DNA from: Clostridia bacterium | Lineage (GTDB): Bacteria > Bacillota > Clostridia > Oscillospirales > Acutalibacteraceae | Length of the DNA stretch: 64,000 bases | Reading direction: 5' to 3' | NCBI GenBank assembly: GCA_017433225.1 | Contig: JAFRHS010000017.1 | Location: forward strand, 1-64,000 | Part shown: in pieces, positions 42,784-52,219 of the stretch | Numbering within the stretch: the stretch's first letter is position 1 | Layout of the letters: every line of letters starts with the position of its first letter | Notes under the pieces: model-generated | Seen by the model: only the letters and a program-made list of their open reading frames with translations | The model's database searches: none | What the model was told of the DNA's origin: nothing | Position numbers and translations under genes: made by a program

Positions 42784-43641
42784 TCAGCCTTTCGCCGCTT
42801 TGTATACATCCAGGAGCTGGTCCATGGTGAGCTGCTCGATGCGGGCGGTGCGCGGGATGTCGACCGAGTCGAGGAGTTCGCCGAGGTCCGCCTTGTTCAT
42901 GCCGAGCGCGGCGGAGAACGAGTTCATGATGGTCTTGCGGCGCTGGGAGAACCCGGCCTGGACCATCTTGAAGAAGCGGTCCGCGTCTTCGGGGGAAAGA
43001 CGATCTTCCGCATCCTGGCGGAGCGTCAAACGGATGACTTCGCTGTCCACCTTCGGGGCGGGCAGGAAGGAGCCCTTCGAAACGAAAAACAGCTGTTCCG
43101 CTTCGGCGTAGTACCGGATGGCCACCGTGACAGCGCCCGCCGCCCGGGTGCCGACGTCCGCACAGAGACGGTCCGCCGCTTCCTTCTGGACCATAACCGT
43201 GAGGTTCTCGATCGGAAGGTCCTCGGACAGCAGTTTCATGATGACCGGAGAAGTGATGTAGTAAGGCAGGTTCGCGCAGATGACGAGCGGCATCCCGTCA
43301 AACTCTTCGGCGATGAGCTTGTGAAGGTCCACTTCCAGGATGTCGCCAGGTACCACGTGAGCGTTCGGGTAGTCGGCGAGGGTCTCGTCGAGGATCGGGT
43401 ACAGGCGTTCGTCCAGTTCGATGGCGATAACTTTCTGTGCCCGCCGCGCCAGTTCGACGGTCAGGACGCCGATGCCGGGGCCGACCTCGATGACGCCGTA
43501 CTCCGGGCCGGGGATGGCCGCTTCCGCCATGCGAGGACAGACACTCGGGTTGATCAGAAAGTTCTGTCCGAGTGCCTTGGAAAAGTTGAAGCCGTTTTTC
43601 TGGAGCAACGCTTTGATCTCGCTGGGAGAAGAAAGTTTCAT
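42784..43641 (-). CDS. rsmA: 16S rRNA dimethyladenosine transferase (KsgA)
   Basis: 285 residues. Opens with FNFSKALGQNFLINPSV, SAM-binding VIEVGPGIGVLTVELA, catalytic CANLPYYITSPV and PAPKVDSEVIRL, with a C-terminal helical domain. It dimethylates A1518/A1519 of 16S rRNA late in small-subunit assembly. GGAGGG precedes ATG 43641. It lies 16 bases after the glycosyltransferase gene on the same strand, probably one transcript. Confidence 0.96.
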   Translation of the reverse strand: MKLSSPSEIKALLQKNGFNFSKALGQNFLINPSVCPRMAEAAIPGPEYGVIEVGPGIGVLTVELARRAQKVIAIELDERLYPILDETLADYPNAHVVPGDILEVDLHKLIAEEFDGMPLVICANLPYYITSPVIMKLLSEDLPIENLTVMVQKEAADRLCADVGTRAAGAVTVAIRYYAEAEQLFFVSKGSFLPAPKVDSEVIRLTLRQDAEDRLSPEDADRFFKMVQAGFSQRRKTIMNSFSAALGMNKADLGELLDSVDIPRTARIEQLTMDQLLDVYKAAKG

Positions 43642-43657
43642 AATGGTCTTCCCTCCG

Positions 43658-44782
43658 TCAGTCTTCTGTCCGGCCGAGGCGCTTCATGCACTCGGCGACC
43701 GCGGTCTTCAGGTAGTGGCCGGAACGCAGGTCTGCGGAGACCGCTGCCGCGTTTTTGCACATGGTCTCGTACTCGTTCGGGTCCAGGGAGCGGATGGCGT
43801 CTCCGGCCTCCAGAAGCGACGATACGGCGATGCCGGCGCCGCGTTCCAGGACGAAGTGTGAGATGGCGGACTTGTCCCAGACGACGACCGGGAAGCCGCA
43901 CATGAGGTACAGGGACGTCTTGTGCGGGTCATTGTATTTGAGGTACGTGCCGTAGTTGCCGGCGCAGGTGTCGACGGACGTGCCGTCCCAGACAAGGCCG
44001 AAGTTGCCGTGCAGGTACGCCGGCAGTTCGTCCGGCAGGAACGAGCCGTTGTAGACCGCGTTCTCGTTCTCGTCCTTGTAGCCGACGCCGTAGAGCTGGA
44101 AGCGGACGCCGGGCACGCGGCCGATGTCCTTGAGGTACCCGACCTTGTCGGAGTCGAGGTTGCCCGCGATGATGAGGTCCGCGCCGGGCGCGTCGAGGTT
44201 CGTGTCATCGACCTCCTCATATGGCCTGTGCGGTTCGAAGTCCGCGGGCATCCGGTAGTCGAAGATATCAAGAGAGACGAGCTTCTCCCGGTCGACGCCT
44301 TCCGCCACCAGGTAGTCGATCATGACGGGGTTGTGCGCGATGACGAGGTCGGCCGCCTTCAGCACCGAGGACTCGTCGAGGCTCTGGCGCACACGGGTCT
44401 TGAACGGCACGTCCGCCTCGATGAACCGGAGCTTCTCGAGGTCGTGGATGAGCAGGACGACCGTCACCCCTCTCCCCCGGAGCTCTTTGAACAGTTTCCC
44501 GAGGAAAATGCAGTGCGAGATGGACGGGAACTGGACGACCAGAAGGTCGCCTTTCCCAAGGTGCGCGAGGGTCTTTTTCCAGATGCCGTACGTGTTCCGG
44601 TGCTCCTTCAAAGAGGCGGCGATGGACGCATTGTCCCCCTGGAACTCGAGCGCGATCTTGATCTCTTCCATCCCGAGCTCAGCCAGCGTGAACTCCACAT
44701 CTGCCCGCGCCTTGTTGGTCGCGTTCTTGAGGTGGGCGTCCTCCGCTTTCCGTTCCGAAATATAATAACAATGGTTGTACAT
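43658..44782 (-). CDS. Glycosyltransferase, GT-B, Gtf3/galactofuranosyltransferase-like
   Basis: 374 residues, cytoplasmic. The start (YYISERK, KARADVEFTLAELG), LVVQFPSISHCIFLGKLFKEL, LLIHDLEKLRF, and the C-terminal donor region FGLVWDGTSVD, YLKYNDPHKTSLYLMCGFPVVVW match the Gtf3-like sugar transferases that extend surface glycans or adhesin O-glycans. Donor and acceptor are unknown. The start ATG 44782 lacks a good ribosome site, but family alignment supports it. Upstream gene of rsmA. Confidence 0.75.
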   Translation of the reverse strand: MYNHCYYISERKAEDAHLKNATNKARADVEFTLAELGMEEIKIALEFQGDNASIAASLKEHRNTYGIWKKTLAHLGKGDLLVVQFPSISHCIFLGKLFKELRGRGVTVVLLIHDLEKLRFIEADVPFKTRVRQSLDESSVLKAADLVIAHNPVMIDYLVAEGVDREKLVSLDIFDYRMPADFEPHRPYEEVDDTNLDAPGADLIIAGNLDSDKVGYLKDIGRVPGVRFQLYGVGYKDENENAVYNGSFLPDELPAYLHGNFGLVWDGTSVDTCAGNYGTYLKYNDPHKTSLYLMCGFPVVVWDKSAISHFVLERGAGIAVSSLLEAGDAIRSLDPNEYETMCKNAAAVSADLRSGHYLKTAVAECMKRLGRTED

Positions 44783-44911
44783 GCTGTGACAGGCCGGCGC
44801 TCCGCCCCGCAGACGTTCCTGCCGCCGGGGCCGCGAGACACCCTTCCTTTCGTTTTATTCGGTACTATTTTAAAGACTGCACCCCGTGGTGTCAACTGAA
44901 GCAGAGCGCAC

Positions 44912-44946
44912 AAAAAATAACTCCCCCGCACGGGACCGTGCGGGGG
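44912..44946 (-). terminator. Terminator after the gene at 45010
   Basis: CCCCCGCACGG pairs with CCGTGCGGGGG and is followed on the minus strand by a T-rich run. Confidence 0.8.
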
Positions 44947-45009
44947 AAATTATTTTGAACGATTTGAATTCTGCTCGAATAATTTGTGGATCGTAAGATC
45001 TAGTTCAAC

Positions 45010-45894
45010 TTATTTGCAGGAACCAGCAAAACCGGCGAGGGCATTGCCGAGAGCGCTTGCGGCGTTCGTAGAACCAGAAACAAGGTTGCCAGCGGCTTCG
45101 CCAGCAGCGTTGGCGTCAGTACCGGCAAGGCCGTTGTTCAGACCGTTGAGGAGGTCTGCGGAAGTGCCAGCAGCTTTACCTGCTGCAGTGCTGAATGCCT
45201 GGACGTTGCTATCGGTAAGAGTAGCATCGGTCACAGCAGAAGCTGCATCAGCAATTTTGGCAACGGAGCCGATCGCCTGAGACGTCATCTGAGAGACGAC
45301 GTTCATGTCGATGCCCATGCCAGAGAATACATCGTTGACGACGGAACCGATGCCGCCGGCGTTGATGTCGGTAAGAAGGCCGTTCATGGTGTCACCAAGC
45401 GGTGCCATACCGTGAACGATACCAGCAAGATCGACAACCATACCCGTAGCCGAGCCAAGCATCGTGGTCAGATAACCCATGAGCTCGCCAAGGTCGAGGC
45501 CGCTGAGACCATTGAGGACACCGAGAAGGAGTTCCATCATTCTGGTCAGCTGCTCGGTAAGGACCGGCAGGTAAGTGGTGGTTTCGGTCAGTGCTGCGAA
45601 CATGGTGTTCAGTCCGCCGAAGAGGTTCTTCAGGAACGGAACGAGAGTGTCGAGAATCGGATCCTGGTACTTCAGAAGTGCCCACAGAAGGAAACCGCCG
45701 ATAATCAGCATGCCGCCCGCAAGGACGAGAGCGATGATGGCGAGGATCAGTCTGATGTTGGATCTGCTTCTCAGCTTTTCTTGATAATCCAAGGACTTGG
45801 TCAGTCTCTGCGCTTCCAGGGTGTTGGACACTCTCATGAGCGCTTCGCCGATCATAGATTCCTCAGAGGAAATGGTGCGTCTCCTATCGTCCAT
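45010..45894 (-). CDS. Membrane protein with Gly/Ala-rich extracellular region, 294 aa
   Basis: 294 residues. A basic N-terminal cytoplasmic part of ~47 residues, a single strong membrane span (about 48-72, IRLILAIIALVLAGGMLIIG), then a Leu/Gly/Met-rich region (about 80-180) and an Ala/Gly/Asn-rich C-terminal low-complexity region with no charged core. I do not recognise a family. It looks like a surface or envelope-spacer protein. The gene's codon choice is visibly less GC-biased than its neighbours. Promoter at 46006-46035, terminator at 44912. Confidence 0.6.
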   Translation of the reverse strand: MDDRRRTISSEESMIGEALMRVSNTLEAQRLTKSLDYQEKLRSRSNIRLILAIIALVLAGGMLIIGGFLLWALLKYQDPILDTLVPFLKNLFGGLNTMFAALTETTTYLPVLTEQLTRMMELLLGVLNGLSGLDLGELMGYLTTMLGSATGMVVDLAGIVHGMAPLGDTMNGLLTDINAGGIGSVVNDVFSGMGIDMNVVSQMTSQAIGSVAKIADAASAVTDATLTDSNVQAFSTAAGKAAGTSADLLNGLNNGLAGTDANAAGEAAGNLVSGSTNAASALGNALAGFAGSCK

Positions 45895-46005
45895 TTCTCT
45901 CCCTCACTTTCACTAAAAATTTTGAGCAGAAATAATTTCATCCACTTTCAAAGAAACTGGTTTGTTCCCGTTAGAAGAGACCGGGACAATTTCTAATCGT
46001 TAGTC

Positions 46006-46035
46006 ATTATAGCACAATAAAAAAGGGTAAAGCAA
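46006..46035 (-). promoter_or_regulatory. Promoter of the gene at 45010
   Basis: Minus strand: TTGCTT (46030-46035), 18 bases, TATAAT (46006-46011). The leader is about 105 bases. Confidence 0.55.
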
Positions 46036-46064
46036 TAGTTTTTGCCCATTTTAACAGCTGTAAA

Positions 46065-46128
46065 CCGGGTGGCGATGTACCCCGGTCCGGGAGGTCGGGA
46101 GGCGCGGTGCGCAGCCCCTCCCGTTTTT
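46065..46128 (+). other. Two hairpins, second terminator-like, between divergent genes
   Basis: CCGGG pairs with CCCGG (46065-46085) around a loop containing GGCGATGTAC. Then CGGGAGG pairs with CCTCCCG (46096-46123), followed by TTTTT. The T run follows the stem on the plus strand, yet no plus-strand gene lies upstream and the glg promoter lies downstream. It may be the end of a small RNA or a shield against read-through; unproven. Confidence 0.45.
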
Positions 46129-46151
46129 GCGCAAAAGTGCCAATAAACTCC

Positions 46152-46180
46152 TTGAACGACCTACCTATTTCTGTTATTAT
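46152..46180 (+). promoter_or_regulatory. Promoter of the glycogen operon
   Basis: TTGAAC (46152-46157), 17 bases, TATTAT (46175-46180). The leader to glgB is about 88 bases. Confidence 0.65.
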
Positions 46181-46274
46181 TAAATAAAGATGTAGGGTTT
46201 TTGCGGTCAATTTCAGGAGCCATCGACATGGCCGCCGCAGAAGCCAAACTTTTTCTAAACGGAGGGTGACGCTT

Positions 46275-48245
46275 ATGGGCAAAACTCAAAACAATCTAGA
46301 CCTCCCCGTTTACCTGTTCCACCAGGGAAACAACTCGAAAGCCTATGAGATCATGGGCTCTCACATAGTGCCCGGCACCGGCAAAGTCGTGTTCCGTGTC
46401 TGGGCGCCCCACGCCACGGCGGTCAGCGTCGTCGGCGACTTCAACGACTGGGACCCGTATGACCTCCGCATGGAGAAGATCTCCGACGGCATCTGGGAAG
46501 CGACCGCTCCCGACGGGGTCATCGAGGACTATACGGCCTATAAATACGCCATCGAGGCGCGGGACGGACGCACCGTCATGAAAGCCGACCCCTACGGCTA
46601 TCACATGGAGACGAGGCCCGGCACCGCTTCCAAGTTCTACGACATCGACAACTGTTACACCTGGAACGACGACGAGTGGCTCGCGCACCGCGCCTCCACC
46701 CGCATCTACGACATGCCCGTCAACATCTATGAAGTGCATGCCGGTTCCTGGAAAGTGTATGACGACGGGAACCTCTACTCCTACCGCGCGCTCGCGGACG
46801 AACTCGTCCCGTACGTCGCCGACATGGGCTACACCCACATCGAGTTCATGCCCCTCTCCGAGTACCCCTTCGACGGGTCCTGGGGCTACCAGGTCTGCGG
46901 ATATTACGCCGCCACCTCCCGGTACGGCACGCCGGCCGACCTCATGTATCTCGTCGACAAGTGCCACCAGAACGGCATCGGCGTCATCCTCGACTGGGTC
47001 CCCGCCCACTTCCCGAAAGACGCCTACGGCCTCTTCGAATTCGACGGCGAACCCTGCTACGAGTACCCGGATCCCCGCAAAGGCGAGCACAAGACCTGGG
47101 GCACCAAGGTCTTCGACTTCGGCAAGACGGAAGTCCAGAGCTTCCTCGTCTCCAACGCCCACTTCTGGTTCGACAAGTACCACATCGACGGCATCCGCGT
47201 CGACGCCGTCGCGTCCATGCTCTACCTCAACTATGACCGCAAGGACGGCGAGTGGATCCCGAACGCCAACGGCGGTGTGGAGAACCTCGAAGCCGTCGCG
47301 TTCCTGCAGAAACTCAACGAGTCCATCTTTCGGGAACGGGGCGACGTCATGATGATCGCCGAAGAGTCCACCGCATGGCCCAACGTCTCGAAGCCCACCT
47401 CCATCGGCGGGCTCGGGTTCAACTTCAAGTGGAACATGGGCTGGATGAACGACGTCATCCGCTACTTCAACCTTGACGGTCTCAGCCGGAAATACAATCA
47501 CGACTGCCTGACCTTCTCCTTCTTCTACGCCTTCTCCGAGAACTTCGTCCTGCCCATCTCGCACGACGAAGTCGTCCACGGCAAAGGCTCCCTCATCAAC
47601 AAGCACCCGGGCGACCCGTCCGACCCCGAGCAGTACGCCGAGAAGTTCGCCGGCGTCCGCTCCATGCTGGCCTACATGTACTCCCACCCCGGCAAGAAAC
47701 TCCTCTTCATGGGCAGCGAGTTCGGCCAGTTCAGCGAGTGGAACTACAAGACCCAGCTCGACTGGAACCTGCTCGACTACGACATGCACCGCAAGCTGCA
47801 GGCGTACTCGAAGGCCCTCAACACCTTCTACAAAGAGACGCCGGCCCTGTGGGAGATCGACTACAGCTGGGAAGGCTTCGAGTGGATCATCCCCGACGAC
47901 AACGCGAACTCGGTGCTGGCCTACAAGCGGAAGGACCAGAACGGTGAGGAACTGTACTGCATCCTGAACTTCACAAAGGTCGACCGCATCGGCTACAAGA
48001 TGGGCTGCGACGACGGCGTCTTCGAGGTCGTCTTCGACACCGACGCCCCCGAATTCGGCGGCTCCGGCCGCTCCACGGGCGGCAAGGTCGAATCGCTCGA
48101 TGAGCCCATGCACTCCCAGAAGGCGTGTATCGCCCTCGACATCGCGGGCAACTCGGCTCTCTTCCTCAAGAAGGTCGCCGAGAAGGACCGCACCCCGAAG
48201 TGGTGTCCGGAACACTCCGGCAGCTTCGCTTACCCCCGTACGTAA
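46275..48245 (+). CDS. glgB: 1,4-alpha-glucan branching enzyme
   Basis: 656 residues, GH13. An N-terminal carbohydrate-binding segment (VFRVWAPHATAVSVVGDFN, then DWDPYDLRM) precedes the TIM barrel with its conserved regions: DWVPAHF, DGIRVDAVASML (nucleophile Asp), MMIAEESTAWP (acid Glu) and ISHDEVVHGKGS (transition-state Asp). It adds alpha-1,6 branches to glycogen. ATG 46275 follows GGAGGG by 8 bases. The C-terminal ~30 residues (KDRTPKWCPEHSGSFAYPRT) look like an extra tail. First gene of glgB-C-D-A. Confidence 0.96.
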   Translation: MGKTQNNLDLPVYLFHQGNNSKAYEIMGSHIVPGTGKVVFRVWAPHATAVSVVGDFNDWDPYDLRMEKISDGIWEATAPDGVIEDYTAYKYAIEARDGRTVMKADPYGYHMETRPGTASKFYDIDNCYTWNDDEWLAHRASTRIYDMPVNIYEVHAGSWKVYDDGNLYSYRALADELVPYVADMGYTHIEFMPLSEYPFDGSWGYQVCGYYAATSRYGTPADLMYLVDKCHQNGIGVILDWVPAHFPKDAYGLFEFDGEPCYEYPDPRKGEHKTWGTKVFDFGKTEVQSFLVSNAHFWFDKYHIDGIRVDAVASMLYLNYDRKDGEWIPNANGGVENLEAVAFLQKLNESIFRERGDVMMIAEESTAWPNVSKPTSIGGLGFNFKWNMGWMNDVIRYFNLDGLSRKYNHDCLTFSFFYAFSENFVLPISHDEVVHGKGSLINKHPGDPSDPEQYAEKFAGVRSMLAYMYSHPGKKLLFMGSEFGQFSEWNYKTQLDWNLLDYDMHRKLQAYSKALNTFYKETPALWEIDYSWEGFEWIIPDDNANSVLAYKRKDQNGEELYCILNFTKVDRIGYKMGCDDGVFEVVFDTDAPEFGGSGRSTGGKVESLDEPMHSQKACIALDIAGNSALFLKKVAEKDRTPKWCPEHSGSFAYPRT

Positions 48246-48292
48246 TTTTTGTGAAACCAAAAATGTAGAAATATTCCAAAGGAGTCCTACTT

Positions 48293-49519
48293 ATGGCACG
48301 TAAAAATGAATGCATCGCGATGCTGTTGGCAGGCGGCCAGGGAAGCAGACTCGGTATCTTGACCCACAAGATCGCCAAACCTGCCGTACCCTTCGGCGGA
48401 AAGTACCGGATCATCGACTTCCCGCTGTCCAACTGTGTGAACTCAGGTATCTACACAGTCGGCGTCCTGACTCAGTACCAGCCCCTCGAACTGAACGACT
48501 ATGTTGGTAACGGCGAACCCTGGGACCTCGACCGCACCGACGGCGGCGTCCACATCCTGTCTCCCTATCAGCAGATCCAGGGCACCGACTGGTATAAAGG
48601 CACAGCGAACGCCATTTACCAGAACATCCATTTCATCGACAAGTACGACCCTGAATATGTCGTTGTCCTGTCCGGTGACCACATCTACAAGATGGATTAC
48701 GCTGACATGCTTGCCTTCCATAAAAACCAGGAAGCGGCCTGCACCATCGCCATGCGCGAAGTCGAATGGAAAGAGGCCTCCCGCTTCGGTCTGATGCTCG
48801 TCAACGACGACAGCACCATCTCCGAGTTCGAGGAGAAACCCGAGAACCCGCGCAGCAACAAAGCCTCCATGGGCATCTACATCTTCACCTGGTCCAAGCT
48901 GAGAGAATACCTCATCGCGGACGAGAACGACCCCGCATCCTCCAATGACTTCGGACACAACGTCATCCCCGCCATGCATGAAGCCGGCGAGAAGATGGTC
49001 GCTTACCAGTTCGACGGTTACTGGAGAGACGTCGGTACCATCGAAAGTCTCTGGGAGGCCAACATGGACATCCTGTCCCCGGTCTCCGGCATCAACCTGA
49101 ACGACCCGCACTGGAAGATCTACGCGAGAAGCCCCAGCGCTGCTCCGCAGTTCATCTCCGACAAGGCAGAAGTCGGTAACTCCATGGTCACCGAGGGCTG
49201 CTCCGTCGAAGGAAAGGTCGACTTCTCCGTCCTCTTCCCGAACGCCACGGTCGAAGAAGGCGCCAACGTCAAATATTCCATCATCATGCCGGGCGCCGTC
49301 GTCAAGAAAGGCGCGGTCGTCCAGTACGCCATCGTCGCCGAGAACGCAGTCATCGAGGAGAACGCCAAAGTCGGCGCCGGCCCCGATGTCACCGACCCCG
49401 ACGACTGGGGCGTCGCGGTCATCGGAGAGAATATCACCATCGGCAAAGGCGCGGTCGTCCCGCCCAGTGTCATGGTCAACGAAAACGTAGAGGAGGGCAC
49501 GAAGTATGAGAGCAAATAA
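48293..49519 (+). CDS. glgC: Glucose-1-phosphate adenylyltransferase, catalytic subunit
   Basis: 408 residues. Nucleotidyltransferase motif [52 protein letters not shown] and [14 protein letters not shown], then a left-handed beta-helix (about 290-400). It makes ADP-glucose from glucose-1-phosphate and ATP, the committed step of glycogen synthesis. AAAGGAG precedes ATG 48293. Its end overlaps glgD by 14 bases, so the two subunits are translationally coupled. Confidence 0.96.
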   Translation: MARKNECIAMLLAGGQGSRLGILTHKIAKPAVPFGGKYRIIDFPLSNCVNSGIYTVGVLTQYQPLELNDYVGNGEPWDLDRTDGGVHILSPYQQIQGTDWYKGTANAIYQNIHFIDKYDPEYVVVLSGDHIYKMDYADMLAFHKNQEAACTIAMREVEWKEASRFGLMLVNDDSTISEFEEKPENPRSNKASMGIYIFTWSKLREYLIADENDPASSNDFGHNVIPAMHEAGEKMVAYQFDGYWRDVGTIESLWEANMDILSPVSGINLNDPHWKIYARSPSAAPQFISDKAEVGNSMVTEGCSVEGKVDFSVLFPNATVEEGANVKYSIIMPGAVVKKGAVVQYAIVAENAVIEENAKVGAGPDVTDPDDWGVAVIGENITIGKGAVVPPSVMVNENVEEGTKYESK

Positions 49520-50627
49520 TGTGCTTGGGATCATCCATTCGCAGGCCTTCGATTCCACGATCCAGGAACTCACGACCATGCGGACCTTCGCATCCGTTCC
49601 CTTCGGATGCCGTTACCGCTTCGTCGACTTCCCGCTGTCCAACATGGTCAACGCCGGTGTCACCGAAGTCGGTATCATCACCAAAGAAAACTATCAGTCC
49701 CTGATGGATCACATCGGTTCCGGCAAACCCTGGGACCTGGCAAGAAAACGTGAGGGTCTTTACATCCTCCCGCCTTACAACACCTCTTCCGCTTCCGCGG
49801 CAGGTTACAAGAACCGGGTCGAGGCCATCTACGCCAACATGGACTTCCTCCGTCATTCCCGCCACGAATATGTCGTCATCACCGACTCCAACGCGGTCTA
49901 CAACTTCGACTTCAACGACCTGTTCGAGTTCCACACCGAGCAGGAAGCGGACATCACCGTCGCTTACAAGCACGGCAAACTGCCGAAGCTCGAGAACATG
50001 CAGATCCTCACTCTGGACGACAACAAGCGTGTGACCGACGTCTCCATCAACGCCGATGAGCCGGGCGAAGTGGACTACTCCTTCAACATCTATGTCATGC
50101 GGAAGTCCCTGCTCGAGTACCTCGTCAAGACCTCGGTCGCTCACAGCAGCACCTCCTTCGCGAAGGACATCATCCAGGCGAACGTCGACAGCCTCAAGAT
50201 CGTCGGCTTTGAGATCCCCGGTTTCGCCGCCATGATCGACAGCCTCAAGACCTACTACAATGTCAGCATGGAACTCCTCGAGCCGGAGAACCGCAAGGCG
50301 CTCCTGAACGCGAAGAACCCCATCGCCACCAAGATCGCGGACAACGTCCCGACCCTTTACGGCGAGAACTCCAAAGCGGGCAATTCGCTCATCGCCGACG
50401 GGTGCACCATTGAAGGCACCGTCGAGAATTCTCTGCTCTTCCGCGGCGTCGTCGTCGAGAAGGGCGCAGTCGTCAGGAACTCCATCCTGATGCAGGGCAC
50501 CGTCATCCATGCGAACGCGAAAGTCGACAGCATCATCACCGACAAGAACGTCACTATCACCGCGAACCGCAACCTGTCCGGCGACCCGTCTTATCCGATT
50601 TACTTTACAAAGAACATCGTAGTCTGA
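49506..50627 (+). CDS. glgD: GlgD, non-catalytic subunit of ADP-glucose pyrophosphorylase
   Basis: 373 residues, homologous to glgC along its length but without the GGxGxRL nucleotide loop: the region reads [19 protein letters not shown]. It keeps RFVDFPLSN and a C-terminal beta-helix. In Firmicutes GlgD pairs with GlgC as a regulatory subunit. GAGGAGGG inside the end of glgC precedes ATG 49506. A large hairpin (50636-50688) separates it from glgA. Confidence 0.95.
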   Translation: MRANNVLGIIHSQAFDSTIQELTTMRTFASVPFGCRYRFVDFPLSNMVNAGVTEVGIITKENYQSLMDHIGSGKPWDLARKREGLYILPPYNTSSASAAGYKNRVEAIYANMDFLRHSRHEYVVITDSNAVYNFDFNDLFEFHTEQEADITVAYKHGKLPKLENMQILTLDDNKRVTDVSINADEPGEVDYSFNIYVMRKSLLEYLVKTSVAHSSTSFAKDIIQANVDSLKIVGFEIPGFAAMIDSLKTYYNVSMELLEPENRKALLNAKNPIATKIADNVPTLYGENSKAGNSLIADGCTIEGTVENSLLFRGVVVEKGAVVRNSILMQGTVIHANAKVDSIITDKNVTITANRNLSGDPSYPIYFTKNIVV

Positions 50628-50635
50628 TACACTAG

Positions 50636-50688
50636 ATATAGAGGGAGGCTGAGCTTACCGCCAGCCTTCCCGCTATATATTGCTTTTT
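50636..50688 (+). terminator. Intra-operon hairpin with T run, possible attenuator
   Basis: ATATAGAGGGAGGCTG pairs with CAGCCTTCCCGCTATAT (50636-50678), followed after a few bases by TTTTT (50684-50688). It lies between glgD and glgA, only 17 bases before the glgA ATG, and could be a partial terminator or RNA-processing site that sets the amount of glgA. Confidence 0.65.
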
Positions 50689-50704
50689 ATGGAGGACCCG
50701 CCTT

Positions 50705-52141
50705 ATGAATATCTTATTTGCTTCCAGCGAAGCGGTCCCCTTTGCCGTCAGCGGCGGTCTCGCCGAAGTCGCGGGCGCACTGCCCAAAGCACTGAAGGCC
50801 AAGGGAGAGGATGTCCGTGTCATCCTTCCGCTTTACGGTTCTGTCACCGAAGAGCAGCGCGCCGAGATGAAGTACCTTCTGAACTTCGACGTCGCCGTTG
50901 CCTGGAGAAGACAGTACTGCGGCGTGTTCGAAGCAAAAGCGGACGGTGTCACCTACTACCTGCTGGACAATGAATACTACTTCAAACGCTCCGGCCTCTA
51001 CGGGTACTATGACGACGCGGAACGGTTCGCGTTCTTCTCCCGTGCCGTTCTCGATACCGTCAAACACCTCGAAGAACTGGACGGCTTCAAGCCAGACATC
51101 ATCCACTGCAACGACTGGCAGACCGCCCTCATCCCGGTCTACTACAACTGCTTCTACCGGGACACCCCCGGCTATGAAGACATCCGCACCGTCTACACCA
51201 TCCACAACATCCAGTACCAGGGCCTCTACGGCATGGACATCCTGAGCGAAGTCGTCGGACTCGATCCGCAGGACTTCTACATTGTGGAGAACGACGGCCT
51301 CGCGAACTTCTCGAAGGGCGCCATCGAATGCTGCAACAAGGTCACGACCGTTTCCCCGAGCTATGCCAATGAGATCCTCGACCCGTGGTACTCCCACGGC
51401 CTCGACGGCATCCTGCACCGCAACCTCTGGAAACTGACCGGCATCCTGAACGGCATCGACGTCGAGAGCTACGACCCGAACACCGACCCCGCCATCCCGT
51501 TCCACTATTCCCAGGCACGCAAGGCCAACAAGAAGAAGGACAAGGCGGCGCTCGAAGACCGTTTCGGGTTCGAACATGAACCCGACGTGCCCATCATCGG
51601 TCTCATCTCCCGACTGGTCTCCCACAAGGGCCTCGACCTCATCACCGCCATCATCGACGAGCTTCTGTACAACACGGAAGTCCGCATGATCGTCCTCGGT
51701 TCCGGCGACAGCTCCTACGAGAACTACTTCCGCGGCGTCGCCGAGCGGCACCCCGACAAATTCCGCGTCGAACTGGGCTTCGACCCGGGCCTCGCGAGAA
51801 AGATCTACGCCGGCGCCGACCTCTTCCTGATGCCCTCGAAGAGCGAGCCCTGCGGCCTGTCCCAGATGATCGCCCTGCGCTACGGCACCATCCCCATCGT
51901 CCGCGAGACCGGCGGTCTCAAAGACTCCGTCCAGGACTGCGGCGACGGCGAAGGAAACGGCTTCACGTTCAAGACGTACAATGCCCACGACATGCTCTGG
52001 GCCATCACCCGCGGCATCGACCTCTACTACAACGACAAGACCGCGTGGAAAGCCGTCGTGAACCGTGCCATGAAGTCCGACAACAGCTGGGAGCGCTCCG
52101 CCGGCCTGTACATCGACATGTACAAAGAGGCGATGAGCTGA
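50705..52141 (+). CDS. glgA: Glycogen synthase (ADP-glucose type)
   Basis: 478 residues, GT5. N-terminal ASSEAVPFAVSGGLAEVAGALP, central HCNDWQTALIPVYY, TVYTIHNIQYQGL, TVSPSYANEI, then C-terminal PIIGLISRLVSHKGLDL and MPSKSEPCGLSQMIALRYGTIPIVRETGGLKD. It extends glucan chains using ADP-glucose. The usual KTGGL lysine loop reads VSGGL here; loss of that Lys is a change at a position that contacts ADP-glucose in well-studied enzymes. GGAGG precedes ATG 50705. Last gene of the operon. Confidence 0.96.
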   Translation: MNILFASSEAVPFAVSGGLAEVAGALPKALKAKGEDVRVILPLYGSVTEEQRAEMKYLLNFDVAVAWRRQYCGVFEAKADGVTYYLLDNEYYFKRSGLYGYYDDAERFAFFSRAVLDTVKHLEELDGFKPDIIHCNDWQTALIPVYYNCFYRDTPGYEDIRTVYTIHNIQYQGLYGMDILSEVVGLDPQDFYIVENDGLANFSKGAIECCNKVTTVSPSYANEILDPWYSHGLDGILHRNLWKLTGILNGIDVESYDPNTDPAIPFHYSQARKANKKKDKAALEDRFGFEHEPDVPIIGLISRLVSHKGLDLITAIIDELLYNTEVRMIVLGSGDSSYENYFRGVAERHPDKFRVELGFDPGLARKIYAGADLFLMPSKSEPCGLSQMIALRYGTIPIVRETGGLKDSVQDCGDGEGNGFTFKTYNAHDMLWAITRGIDLYYNDKTAWKAVVNRAMKSDNSWERSAGLYIDMYKEAMS

Positions 52142-52169
52142 CCCCCGTTCGAAACGACCACCTGAACAC

Positions 52170-52206
52170 AAAAAACCTCCGGAACACTCCGGAGGTTTTC
52201 TTTTTT
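52170..52206 (+). terminator. Terminator of the glycogen operon
   Basis: AAAAAACCTCCGGA pairs with TCCGGAGGTTTTC, followed by six T. Confidence 0.92.
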
Positions 52207-52219
52207 GCGAAGGAAGACG

